Assembly (NCBI GenBank): GCA_913054445.1
Contig: CAJXIK010000138.1
Location: 1-5,645, forward strand
DNA from: an uncultured Bermanella sp.
Lineage (GTDB): Bacteria; Pseudomonadota; Gammaproteobacteria; Pseudomonadales; Oceanobacteraceae
DNA length: 5,645 nt
Reading direction: 5' to 3'
The notes beneath the pieces are model-generated. The model did no database searches, was not told the DNA's origin, and saw only the letters and a program-made list of their open reading frames with translations. Positions 1 through 5,637 of the stretch are shown in pieces. Position 1 is the first letter of the stretch, and each line of letters opens with the position of its first letter. The position numbers and the translations under genes were made by a program.

Positions 1-19
1 GGTAAAGCAGGGCAGCCCC

Positions 20-778
20 CTAGTAACCCGTCAGGTACTTCATAACCTGCTTGCGAATCGGCGTTATCGATAGTGAATGAAAAAAGTATTGTATCTTATA
101 GCTGAGTGACACCCGCACATGAGTGTGATTACTGGCGAGGGACTTCCTCACCTTTTTTGCAACATCCAGCGCACTCAAATTCACCCCCATCTTACCCATC
201 ACATGGGCCTGCTGCCCCGCCACCATGTTGGTATCCACGAAGGGTGGCTCCACATCCAGCACATGTATGTCGTGGCGCGCCCACTCTATGTTTAAGGCCT
301 CGGTAAAGGACTTCACCCAAGCCTTGCTCGCGGCATATACCCCCAAGCCAGGCACGCCATACATAGAAGAGGCAGACGACATGTTAATCACACGGGCACC
401 CGCTTGCTGCTGTAAATAGGGAAATGCTAGATGACAACAGTGCATCAAGCCCTGACTGTTCACCGCCAATATTTGCTGGTGACGACTCAGGGGAACCTCT
501 TCGAAGTGACCAAACTCCAACAGACCCGCGCAATTAAACAACACATCGAGGCGACCGGCTTTATCATGAAAAGAAGCGAAAGCGTCTGCCAGTGGCGTCT
601 CATCGGTGACGCTCACCACATGCACGCTGCAACGCTCGGCACCCCACTTCTGTTGCAATGCCAGTAAGGGCGCTTCATTTACATCGAACATGCCCACCAA
701 CCAGCCATCTTCCAACATCATCTGTGCAACGGCTAAACCTATGCCCGAGGCAGCCCCGGTAATGACGATAGACTTCAT
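20..778 (-). CDS. Classical short-chain dehydrogenase/reductase, last gene of the three-gene operon
   Basis: NAD(P)-dependent oxidoreductase of the classical SDR family, expected to interconvert an alcohol and a ketone or aldehyde in the cytoplasm. Counting from the ATG at 778 (252 residues, normal for the family), the cofactor motif TGAASGIG is at residues 7-14, Asp32 ends strand beta-2 (this favours NAD(H) over NADP(H)), FNCAG is at 81-85, Asn107 is the structural Asn, and the catalytic set is Ser135, Tyr148 and Lys152 in YAASK. All key residues are intact. The ATG at 778 is preferred over the in-frame GTG at 784: GGAGG at 790-786 lies 7 nt from the ATG but only 1 nt from the GTG. The ATG overlaps the hydrolase stop codon as ATGA, so translation is probably coupled. 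The basic, hydrophobic C-terminal tail (about residues 225-252) has no clear membrane segment. In the mycobacterial mymA operon an SDR (Rv3085) holds the same position. Substrate is not determinable. Confidence 0.93.
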   Translation of the reverse strand: MKSIVITGAASGIGLAVAQMMLEDGWLVGMFDVNEAPLLALQQKWGAERCSVHVVSVTDETPLADAFASFHDKAGRLDVLFNCAGLLEFGHFEEVPLSRHQQILAVNSQGLMHCCHLAFPYLQQQAGARVINMSSASSMYGVPGLGVYAASKAWVKSFTEALNIEWARHDIHVLDVEPPFVDTNMVAGQQAHVMGKMGVNLSALDVAKKVRKSLASNHTHVRVSLSYKIQYFFHSLSITPIRKQVMKYLTGY

Positions 779-1716
779 GAGCACGCCTCCTGCGGGTGGC
801 TCGCACTGGCGGCGGTCACCCCATCCATGAATTGTGAAATTTCATCTATGGCTTGGTCGGCCATATTGATCAGCCCGGCCTGCAAATGAAAGACATGCCA
901 GCCCTGTTGATAAAGGTTAAAGCTCACATCCACCTGATATTTCTTGGCCTGATCGTAGAGCCTTTGCGCGTCACCCAATAAAATTTCTTCGCTGCCCACC
1001 TGAATCAACATGGGGGCTAGGCCCGATAAGTCGGCAAAGATGGCCGAGGCCAAAGGATCTTTGCGGTCGATGCCATTTAAATAACACTGGGTCGCGGCCT
1101 CTAGGGTACTCCAACGTAATAGCGGATCTATTTTGTCCGATACTTGCTGACGGTTTGCGAGGGTGAGATCCACCCAAGGTGAAATCAACACTAGGCCCGC
1201 AGGTTGCGCTAAGTTCTTCTCCTTCAAACGCAAGGCGGTGGCCATGACCAGCCCGCCCCCGGCGCTGTCACCGGCAAGGATAATGTTTGCAGGCTTATGG
1301 CCCTGCGCGAGCAACCACTCATAACAGCTTAGGCAATCGTCTATGGCCGCTGGAAATGGGTGCTCGGGGGCCAAGCGGTACTCTGGAACAAATACTTGCG
1401 CCTGACACTTTTTTGCTAGGTGCGCGGTTAAACCGGCATGGCTCTTGGCCGTACCCGCACAGTAGGCACCGCCGTGCAGATACAAAATAATATTATCTGT
1501 GGCCGCACCAGCATCTGCGGTGTTGCTGACCCGCTGTACCGGTACGCCTGCTACATTAAGCGCTGCACGCTGTGTCTGTTTGGGAGCAAAGTTAAGCGCC
1601 GTCATGGCATTAAGCCAGCTACGCTGCAAGGGATACGAAAGCGGTGGGCCAAACATGGGCTTAACAAGGCTACGCAAAAAGCCCTTCACTATTTTTATTT
1701 TTATTTTATCGGTCAC
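775..1716 (-). CDS. Alpha/beta-hydrolase of the hormone-sensitive lipase (family IV) group, LipR-like esterase
   Basis: Carboxylic ester hydrolase, probably cytoplasmic (no signal peptide). Numbering from the outermost possible GTG at 1722 (315 residues), the oxyanion-hole motif HGGAY is at 83-87, the family-typical YRLAPEHPFPAA at 115-126, and the nucleophile Ser153 lies in GDSAG (151-155). The catalytic His is His276 in GWHVF. The acid position normally occupied by Asp in the DPL motif aligns with Glu246 in GSEEILL, so the triad is probably Ser-Glu-His; Asp251 is the alternative. The preferred start is the GTG at 1716 (313 residues), which lies 7 nt after the ribosome-binding site TAAGGAG, whereas the GTG at 1722 is only 1 nt away. 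The gene begins 11 nt after the monooxygenase stop and its TGA overlaps the SDR ATG. In context it would hydrolyse the ester made by the monooxygenase. LipR in the mycobacterial mymA operon is the positional counterpart. Confidence 0.93.
   Translation of the reverse strand: MTDKIKIKIVKGFLRSLVKPMFGPPLSYPLQRSWLNAMTALNFAPKQTQRAALNVAGVPVQRVSNTADAGAATDNIILYLHGGAYCAGTAKSHAGLTAHLAKKCQAQVFVPEYRLAPEHPFPAAIDDCLSCYEWLLAQGHKPANIILAGDSAGGGLVMATALRLKEKNLAQPAGLVLISPWVDLTLANRQQVSDKIDPLLRWSTLEAATQCYLNGIDRKDPLASAIFADLSGLAPMLIQVGSEEILLGDAQRLYDQAKKYQVDVSFNLYQQGWHVFHLQAGLINMADQAIDEISQFMDGVTAASASHPQEACS
786..790 (-). promoter_or_regulatory. Ribosome-binding site of the SDR gene, inside the hydrolase gene
   Basis: On the minus strand the bases read GGAGG followed by 7 nt and then ATG at 778. 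It lies within the last codons of the hydrolase. It settles the SDR start at 778 rather than the GTG at 784 and fits translational coupling through the ATGA overlap. Confidence 0.8.
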
Positions 1717-1723
1717 GGTCACA

Positions 1724-1730
1724 CTCCTTA
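1724..1730 (-). promoter_or_regulatory. Ribosome-binding site of the hydrolase gene overlapping the monooxygenase stop codon
   Basis: The minus strand reads TAAGGAG; its first three bases are the TAA stop of the monooxygenase gene. A ribosome ending on the first gene therefore stops directly on the next Shine-Dalgarno. The spacing of 7 nt points to the GTG at 1716 as the start. Confidence 0.8.
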
Positions 1731-3254
1731 TGCTTGTTTCACCACGTGGTAATCTTTAAGGTTAATGGAGCGGGTCTTGTGGCGATACTTAAAGGTAAAG
1801 TCGGGCCAGTTAACGGTATTTTTTCCCGCGTCATTCTTGTACCAGCTTTCGCAACCTTTTTGCCACACTGTGTCTTTTAATTTGCTCTGTAACTTATCGT
1901 TGAAGAGCGCTTGCTTGCCCTCACGAATATTCAAATACTTAGTATTCGATGCTTGCAAGGCAGCCACCGCTTTTAGGGTGTACTGAATCTGGCTTTCCAG
2001 CATATAAACAATGGAGTTATGGCCTAGGTTAGTATTGGGCCCATACAACATATAAAAGTTAGGAAAGTCTTTCACGGTGATGCCCAGGTACGCCTCGGCT
2101 CCCTTATGCCACTCTTCATTAAGCACTTTGCCCTCTAGGCCGGTGACTTTAATGGGGGTTAAAAATTCCGTGGCTTTAAAACCGGTGCCGTAAATAATGG
2201 TATCTACCTTCAGGGTACGACCATCTTTTAATACGATGCCGTCTGCCTGAATGTGATCTATGGCGGTGGTCTCTAAAGAAACATGCTGTTGATTAAAGGT
2301 TGGTAAGTAATCATTTGAGAACAAGATGCGCTTACAGCCCATGCTGTAATTGGGGGTTAATTTCTCACGCAACTCGGGGTCTTTTATTATCTTGTTAAGA
2401 TAATTGGCACATTGTTTCTTGGCCCGATTCATCATAAATTGCAAGCTGGTAAAACCCAGCACGCGCACCTCATGATCGACATAAATACCCAGACGCCAGG
2501 CTTTTTGTAAGAACGGCACGTATTTAAACAGGGCGTGTTCTAGCTTGCTATAGGCTCGGTCGGGCTTGGGAAAAACGTAAGCGGCACTGCGCTGTAAGAC
2601 ATGCACCTTCGACGCGAGTTTGGCCACCTCGGGCACAAACTGTATGGCACTGGCACCGGTGCCGATCACCGCGACATTTTTATGGGTCAGGTCGTAGTCT
2701 TGGTCCCAGCGAGCAGAGTGCATGACCTTACCCGCAAAATTTTCCATGCCGTCTATGTTGGGCATGGCGGGCTGGCTTAACTGCCCACAGGCCGAGATAA
2801 ATATACGCGCGCTAATTTGCTTGCCCGCGACGGTGGTTAACAACCAACGGCCCTGCTGTTCATTAAACTGGGCGCTGGCCACCTCGGTATCGAATTGAAT
2901 GTGCTCTGTTAGCCCGTATTTTTTTTCACAGTGGTGCAGATAACTCTCTATCTCTTCTTGCCCGGCATAGCTTCGCGACCAGTTGGTCTTGGGCTCGAAT
3001 GAAAATGAATACAGCAGCGAAGGCACATCACAGGCCGCCCCCGGGTAACGATTCTCGCGCCAGCAGCCACCCGAACTGGCACCTTTTTCGAGGATCACAA
3101 AATCATCATTACCGGCGTCCTTTAGTTTGATGGCCATGCCGAGACCACCAAAACCGGTGCCGATGATGACAATGTCCTTCTCTATGGCCGTGCTATTTTT
3201 TTTATTTTCTGGCTTCATCTGCGTCACTCTATTTGTCTTATTCTTTAGGCTCAT
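1728..3254 (-). CDS. Flavin-containing monooxygenase with Baeyer-Villiger signature, MymA-like; first gene of operon
   Basis: FAD- and NADPH-dependent monooxygenase, predicted to insert oxygen into a ketone to give an ester or lactone, or to oxygenate a heteroatom. Numbered from the ATG at 3254 (508 residues): FAD Rossmann motif GTGFGG at 32-37, followed by EKGASSGGCWRENRYPGAACD (56-76) typical of BVMOs; the BVMO fingerprint FxGxxxHxxxW at 173-183 (F173, G175, H179, W183; Asp184 follows, where Pro is also common); the NADPH Rossmann motif GTGASA at 198-203; and YGTGF at 355-359 where an ATG[FY] motif is usual. Length is normal for single-component FMO/BVMO enzymes. The start is uncertain: the ATG at 3254 has no visible Shine-Dalgarno, while an in-frame ATG at 3218 (496 residues) has a weak GAG 8 nt upstream and leaves a more usual leader before the Rossmann fold. 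Divergent from the AraC-type regulator, followed 11 nt later by the esterase. Substrate unknown. Confidence 0.93.
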   Translation of the reverse strand: MSLKNKTNRVTQMKPENKKNSTAIEKDIVIIGTGFGGLGMAIKLKDAGNDDFVILEKGASSGGCWRENRYPGAACDVPSLLYSFSFEPKTNWSRSYAGQEEIESYLHHCEKKYGLTEHIQFDTEVASAQFNEQQGRWLLTTVAGKQISARIFISACGQLSQPAMPNIDGMENFAGKVMHSARWDQDYDLTHKNVAVIGTGASAIQFVPEVAKLASKVHVLQRSAAYVFPKPDRAYSKLEHALFKYVPFLQKAWRLGIYVDHEVRVLGFTSLQFMMNRAKKQCANYLNKIIKDPELREKLTPNYSMGCKRILFSNDYLPTFNQQHVSLETTAIDHIQADGIVLKDGRTLKVDTIIYGTGFKATEFLTPIKVTGLEGKVLNEEWHKGAEAYLGITVKDFPNFYMLYGPNTNLGHNSIVYMLESQIQYTLKAVAALQASNTKYLNIREGKQALFNDKLQSKLKDTVWQKGCESWYKNDAGKNTVNWPDFTFKYRHKTRSINLKDYHVVKQA

Positions 3255-3377
3255 TGTTAATGGTTTACTATTTTGGGTATAGGGTAAGTGAGGACAACTT
3301 TATTGTGATTTTCGGCCAAGTGACCTACCCTAGGCTAAAAAATAATAGTGATCGCGATACCTAGATGATGAAAGGCC
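3255..3377. promoter_or_regulatory. Divergent promoter/operator region between the monooxygenase operon and its regulator
   Basis: The 123-bp gap must hold both divergent promoters. On the minus strand a weak candidate is TTGTCC (3297-3292), 17 nt, then AAAATA (3274-3269); its start near 3262 would leave almost no leader for the ATG at 3254 but a normal one for the ATG at 3218. On the plus strand the best -10 candidate is AATAAT (3341-3346), about 17 nt after the poor -35 GTGACC/AAGTGA (3318-3325); TTGTGA (3303-3308) with TACCCT (3326-3331) is an alternative. Neither -35 is strong, as expected for promoters that depend on an AraC-type activator. The palindrome ATCGCGAT lies at 3351-3358. Promoter positions are by eye only. 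Confidence 0.55.
3280..3332. promoter_or_regulatory. Candidate operator: inverted pair of TAGGGTARGTSA half-sites
   Basis: TAGGGTAAGTGA (3280-3291, plus strand) and TAGGGTAGGTCA (3332-3321, minus strand) share 10 of 12 positions, including a perfect 7-bp TAGGGTA core, in inverted orientation. They lie in the divergent region, one near the putative monooxygenase promoter and the other over the putative -35 of the regulator gene. That layout suits an AraC-type protein that activates the operon and controls itself. A pair this similar has a fair chance (a few tenths by rough estimate) of arising randomly in 123 bp, so this is a hypothesis. Confidence 0.35.
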
Positions 3378-4379
3378 ATGACTGAAACACGCTCCACCAG
3401 CAGCGCGCTGCTCATGTTGAACCTAGCCCTACAGCAGGGTTTCACGGCACAACAGTGCCTCGCTGCCACTGGCATGAGTCGCGAGCTGTTAAGCGACGCT
3501 AATGCCACCATACAGGCGCGTCAGGAACTGGCGTTAATTAAAAACCTGGCAAAGCTCGACTCGTCGCAGCGCCTAGCATTGACAGCTGGGCCCCACTACC
3601 ACCTCACCACCTATGGTATATGGGGGTTTGCGCTCGCCACCAGCGCCAACCTGCGCAGCGCCCTCGAAGTGGGATTAAATTATTTGGAACTCACCTTCTC
3701 CTTTTGCAGTATCACCCTGCACGAGGAGGGCAACCTAGCATACTTACAGGTGGAGGCCCGCCACTTGCCAGACGCTAGCCAGCGTTTTGTGGTGGAACGG
3801 GATCTGTCGGCCGCCATCAATATTCACCGCGAATTGTTCAGCCCAATCATGCCCATAGATGACGTGCATTTTCGCTGGGATAAGGCATTGCCCGATTCAT
3901 TCTATGAACAGGTGCTGGGGCTATTGCCCAAGTTCAAGCAGGATAAAAATGTTGTGACCTTTAAGCGCGGCTTACTAGACACGCCCTTGCCTGGGGCCAA
4001 TGAGGCCAGCCGTAAGATACTCATCGCACAGTGTCAGCAGCTGTTACAAAACCGGCTTAAGGACAGTAGCACGGCATTAAAGGTTAGGGAGTTAATCATT
4101 GCCAACCTTGATCGGCAGGTCGATATGGAAAGTGTCGCCGCACAGATGTGTGTCTCCTTGCGGACTCTGCGACGCATGCTCAGTAATGAAGGAACATCGT
4201 TTCGCACCTTAATTAATAGTGTGCGGGAAACCCTAGCACTTGAGTTAATTCAGGGCACCAATCTTAGTCTAGAAGACATCGCTTGCCGGTTGGGTTATGC
4301 GGATACCGCTAATTTTTTTCACGCTTTTAAACGTTGGCAGGGGCTTACCCCAAACCATTTTAGAAAAACAAAGCGTTGA
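3378..4379 (+). CDS. AraC/XylS-family transcriptional regulator, VirS-like
   Basis: DNA-binding regulator of 333 residues. The N-terminal part (about 8-195) fits the ligand-sensing 'arabinose-binding domain of AraC regulator' type found in VirS, OruR and ArgR-like proteins rather than a cupin: note the opening ALLMLNLALQQGFTAQQCL and the YGIWGFALATSANLRSAL segment (79-96). The C-terminal domain (about 233-331) carries two helix-turn-helix motifs: VDMESVAAQMCVSLRTLRRML (248-268) and the family signature from LSLEDIACRLGY to LTPNHFRK (297-330). The start at ATG 3378 is the only possible one upstream, since TGA occurs in frame at 3369; AAAGG is only 2 nt away, so translation may be weak, and a six-codon frame (ATG at 3365, stop at 3383-3385) overlaps the start. 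It is divergent from the monooxygenase operon, so it is most likely the operon's activator, with the effector related to the substrate. VirS plays this part for mymA in M. tuberculosis. Confidence 0.93.
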   Translation: MTETRSTSSALLMLNLALQQGFTAQQCLAATGMSRELLSDANATIQARQELALIKNLAKLDSSQRLALTAGPHYHLTTYGIWGFALATSANLRSALEVGLNYLELTFSFCSITLHEEGNLAYLQVEARHLPDASQRFVVERDLSAAINIHRELFSPIMPIDDVHFRWDKALPDSFYEQVLGLLPKFKQDKNVVTFKRGLLDTPLPGANEASRKILIAQCQQLLQNRLKDSSTALKVRELIIANLDRQVDMESVAAQMCVSLRTLRRMLSNEGTSFRTLINSVRETLALELIQGTNLSLEDIACRLGYADTANFFHAFKRWQGLTPNHFRKTKR

Positions 4380-4399
4380 GCGTTCCCTGTGCCGAACGC
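4380..4399. terminator. Possible bidirectional terminator hairpin between convergent genes
   Basis: GCGTTC (4380-4385) and GAACGC (4394-4399) form a perfect 6-bp stem with an 8-nt loop, directly after the regulator stop codon and 8 nt beyond the stop of the convergent SnoaL-like gene. There is no adjacent long T-run: on the minus strand a T-rich stretch follows about 10 nt later, and on the plus strand only AT-rich sequence follows. It may be a weak or Rho-assisted terminator. Confidence 0.4.
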
Positions 4400-4407
4400 G
4401 GGCTGGC

Positions 4408-4845
4408 TTAATTTATATTTAAAGGAAAATCCACCGCGATGGGACTACTAACTTGCCGCTGAATACCCGCAATATCGATCATGGAATCTAGGCTGGCAAT
4501 TTTTCCAGAAACGACATTTAGGGTGCTAATGACACTGCTGGTGATTAATTTATTGCTCGCCGGCAAGCCAAAGAAAGGCTTCTCTATGGTGCCAAATAAG
4601 ATGCTTTGAACCATGGCATTATCACCCTTCACCATCACCTCTTCGATGCTTATCTCTAAGTCTGGCATGCAGCTGCGAAAAGTTTTCACAAACGCCACAT
4701 AACCAGAAAAATCGAGCACTTGCTGATTGAAGGTGGTGTGATAATGAAAATTAGCCGAGCAATATTGCCGCAAGAGGTTAAATTGCCCTTTATTCCACCC
4801 GAGGTTAATAAAGTTACGCGACAAGTTTTCCACTTTATTTTTCAT
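4408..4845 (-). CDS. SnoaL-like (NTF2-fold) protein, ester-cyclase type
   Basis: Small cytoplasmic protein of 145 residues, the usual length for a SnoaL-like domain. The layout fits the family: N-terminal helices (MKNKVENLSRNFINLGWNKG, 1-20), a middle segment PDLEISIEEVMVKGDNAMVQSILFGT (61-86), FFGLPASNKL at 91-100 (resembles the family's F-G-x-P-x-G-K), and SGKIASLDSMIDIAGI at 113-128 (resembles D-G-K-I-x-E-x-W-x-x-x-D-x-x-G). Asp124 matches the Asp used by SnoaL-type polyketide cyclases, but the usual Glu and Trp before it are missing, so cyclase activity is not assured; members of this fold also act as isomerases, epoxide hydrolases or ligand binders. The start is ATG 4845, not the upstream in-frame ATG at 4902: AAGGA at 4857-4853 lies 7 nt before it, and the 19 extra residues would cover the promoter. 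Convergent with the regulator gene; function unknown. Confidence 0.82.
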   Translation of the reverse strand: MKNKVENLSRNFINLGWNKGQFNLLRQYCSANFHYHTTFNQQVLDFSGYVAFVKTFRSCMPDLEISIEEVMVKGDNAMVQSILFGTIEKPFFGLPASNKLITSSVISTLNVVSGKIASLDSMIDIAGIQRQVSSPIAVDFPLNIN

Positions 4846-4851
4846 ATAACA

Positions 4852-4857
4852 TTCCTT
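4852..4857 (-). promoter_or_regulatory. Ribosome-binding site that decides the SnoaL-like gene start
   Basis: The minus strand reads AAGGAA; counted from AAGGA there are 7 nt to the ATG at 4845. No comparable site precedes the ATG at 4902. Confidence 0.8.
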
Positions 4858-4874
4858 TTCATATCTAGCGCCTA

Positions 4875-4902
4875 ACCCTAGGGGGCTACACATCACAGTC
4901 AA
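4875..4902 (-). promoter_or_regulatory. Candidate sigma-70 promoter of the SnoaL-like gene
   Basis: On the minus strand TTGACT (4902-4897, five of six consensus bases) is followed after 16 nt by TAGGGT (4880-4875), which keeps the key T, A and final T of a -10 box. Transcription would start near 4868 and give a leader of about 22 nt carrying the ribosome-binding site. The -10 lies in CCTAGGGTTAGG, which resembles CCTAGGGTAGG in the monooxygenase/regulator intergenic region. Confidence 0.45.
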
Positions 4903-4939
4903 TCGGTAGAAGTCGCCAGCAGCCTATTTTTGTGAGCCA

Positions 4940-5602
4940 CTATACCTGCCGTGCACACCACACCACCTTACCCACGATGCGTGGCGATTCGCTATTGGCG
5001 TCATCGATGAACCAGCTTTGATATTCTGGGTTATCGCTAATGACCTCGATGCGGCCTTGTGCCAGCTGTTTAAGGCGCTTGGCCATCAGCCCTTGCTCGC
5101 TGTGCAACAGATAAATGCCTTCATGCACGAGCTGAGTGTGGGATAAATCCACCAGCACATTGTCGCCAGGGTTAAGGCTCGGCAACATGCTATCGCCATC
5201 AATACTGACAAAGGCCAGTTTATCACCGCAGACATTTAACTGGCTCGACAACCAACGTTTATTAAAGGCGAAATAATCGTCAATATTTTCCAGCGAAACA
5301 TCGCTGCCCAGACCCGCACTGGCCTGCACATCAAACATGGGCGCAAATACTAATTCTTGATCCGGCTTGCTTCCCATGGGCTGGCTATTTTCATTTTGTT
5401 CGCCCGTTAACAACCAGTTGAGGTCCACTCTGAATTCATCATACAGGTATTGTAAATACGCCATGGAGGGGCGACTGGCACCGCGACAAATTTTATAGAC
5501 ATGGGATGCTGACTTGTTGGTTAATTGCGCAAACTGTTTTTTATTACCCTTGGCTAACTGATCCACCACCAGCATAAAACGACGAGCAAAGGCATTGGCC
5601 AT
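4940..5602 (-). CDS. XRE-family repressor with S24 (LexA/CI-type) self-cleavage domain
   Basis: Cytoplasmic transcriptional regulator of about 220 residues, a normal length for C2/CI-like repressors. Numbered from the GTG at 5614 (224 residues): N-terminal XRE helix-turn-helix at about 8-72, including KKQFAQLTNKSASHVYKICRG and the typical domain end LNWLLTGE; a linker; the cleavage-site context VQASAGLG with Ala100-Gly101; catalytic Ser142 in GDSMLPSLNPGD; and general base Lys179 in MAKRL. The Ser-Lys spacing of 37 equals that of LexA. All parts needed for RecA-stimulated autocleavage are present, so it may respond to DNA damage, though some S24 regulators do not cleave. The preferred start is the ATG at 5602, with GTGAG 7 nt upstream; the GTG at 5614 has only a T-run in front. 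No phage gene lies within the window, so it could be a host regulator or the edge of a mobile element beyond 5645. Confidence 0.88.
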   Translation of the reverse strand: MANAFARRFMLVVDQLAKGNKKQFAQLTNKSASHVYKICRGASRPSMAYLQYLYDEFRVDLNWLLTGEQNENSQPMGSKPDQELVFAPMFDVQASAGLGSDVSLENIDDYFAFNKRWLSSQLNVCGDKLAFVSIDGDSMLPSLNPGDNVLVDLSHTQLVHEGIYLLHSEQGLMAKRLKQLAQGRIEVISDNPEYQSWFIDDANSESPRIVGKVVWCARQV

Positions 5603-5631
5603 GTTGAGACTCACTAAAAAAAACGGCGCTT

Positions 5632-5637
5632 AGTATA
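5632..5637 (-). promoter_or_regulatory. Possible -10 box of the S24 regulator gene
   Basis: TATACT on the minus strand matches five of six -10 consensus bases and lies about 30 nt before the ATG at 5602. The -35 would fall beyond the window, so this cannot be confirmed here. Confidence 0.35.

Noticed and set aside
1438..1759. Open frames on the plus strand opposite the hydrolase and other genes.
   Set aside because: They lie antisense to genes with complete catalytic motifs, show no recognisable domain, and have no convincing ribosome-binding sites; they are shadows.
3365..3385. Six-codon leader frame (ATG ATG AAA GGC CAT GAC TGA) overlapping the regulator start.
   Set aside because: No ribosome-binding site is visible before it and such short frames are common by chance; mentioned only because the regulator's own site is unusually close.
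14..4887. Ten-base match AGCCCCCTAG (14-23) and CTAGGGGGCT (4878-4887) as an inverted repeat flanking the locus, suggesting a mobile unit.
   Set aside because: Dozens of 10-base matches are expected by chance in 5.6 kb; one copy lies in the SDR end, and no target duplication or transposase accompanies them.
4846..4902. N-terminal extension of the SnoaL-like protein from the ATG at 4902.
   Set aside because: It lacks a ribosome-binding site, is unlike the family N-terminus, and overlaps the candidate promoter; the ATG at 4845 has a strong site.
4940..5602. Calling the S24 protein LexA or a prophage repressor outright.
   Set aside because: Its N-terminal domain is XRE-type rather than the LexA winged helix, and no phage gene is visible to support a prophage.
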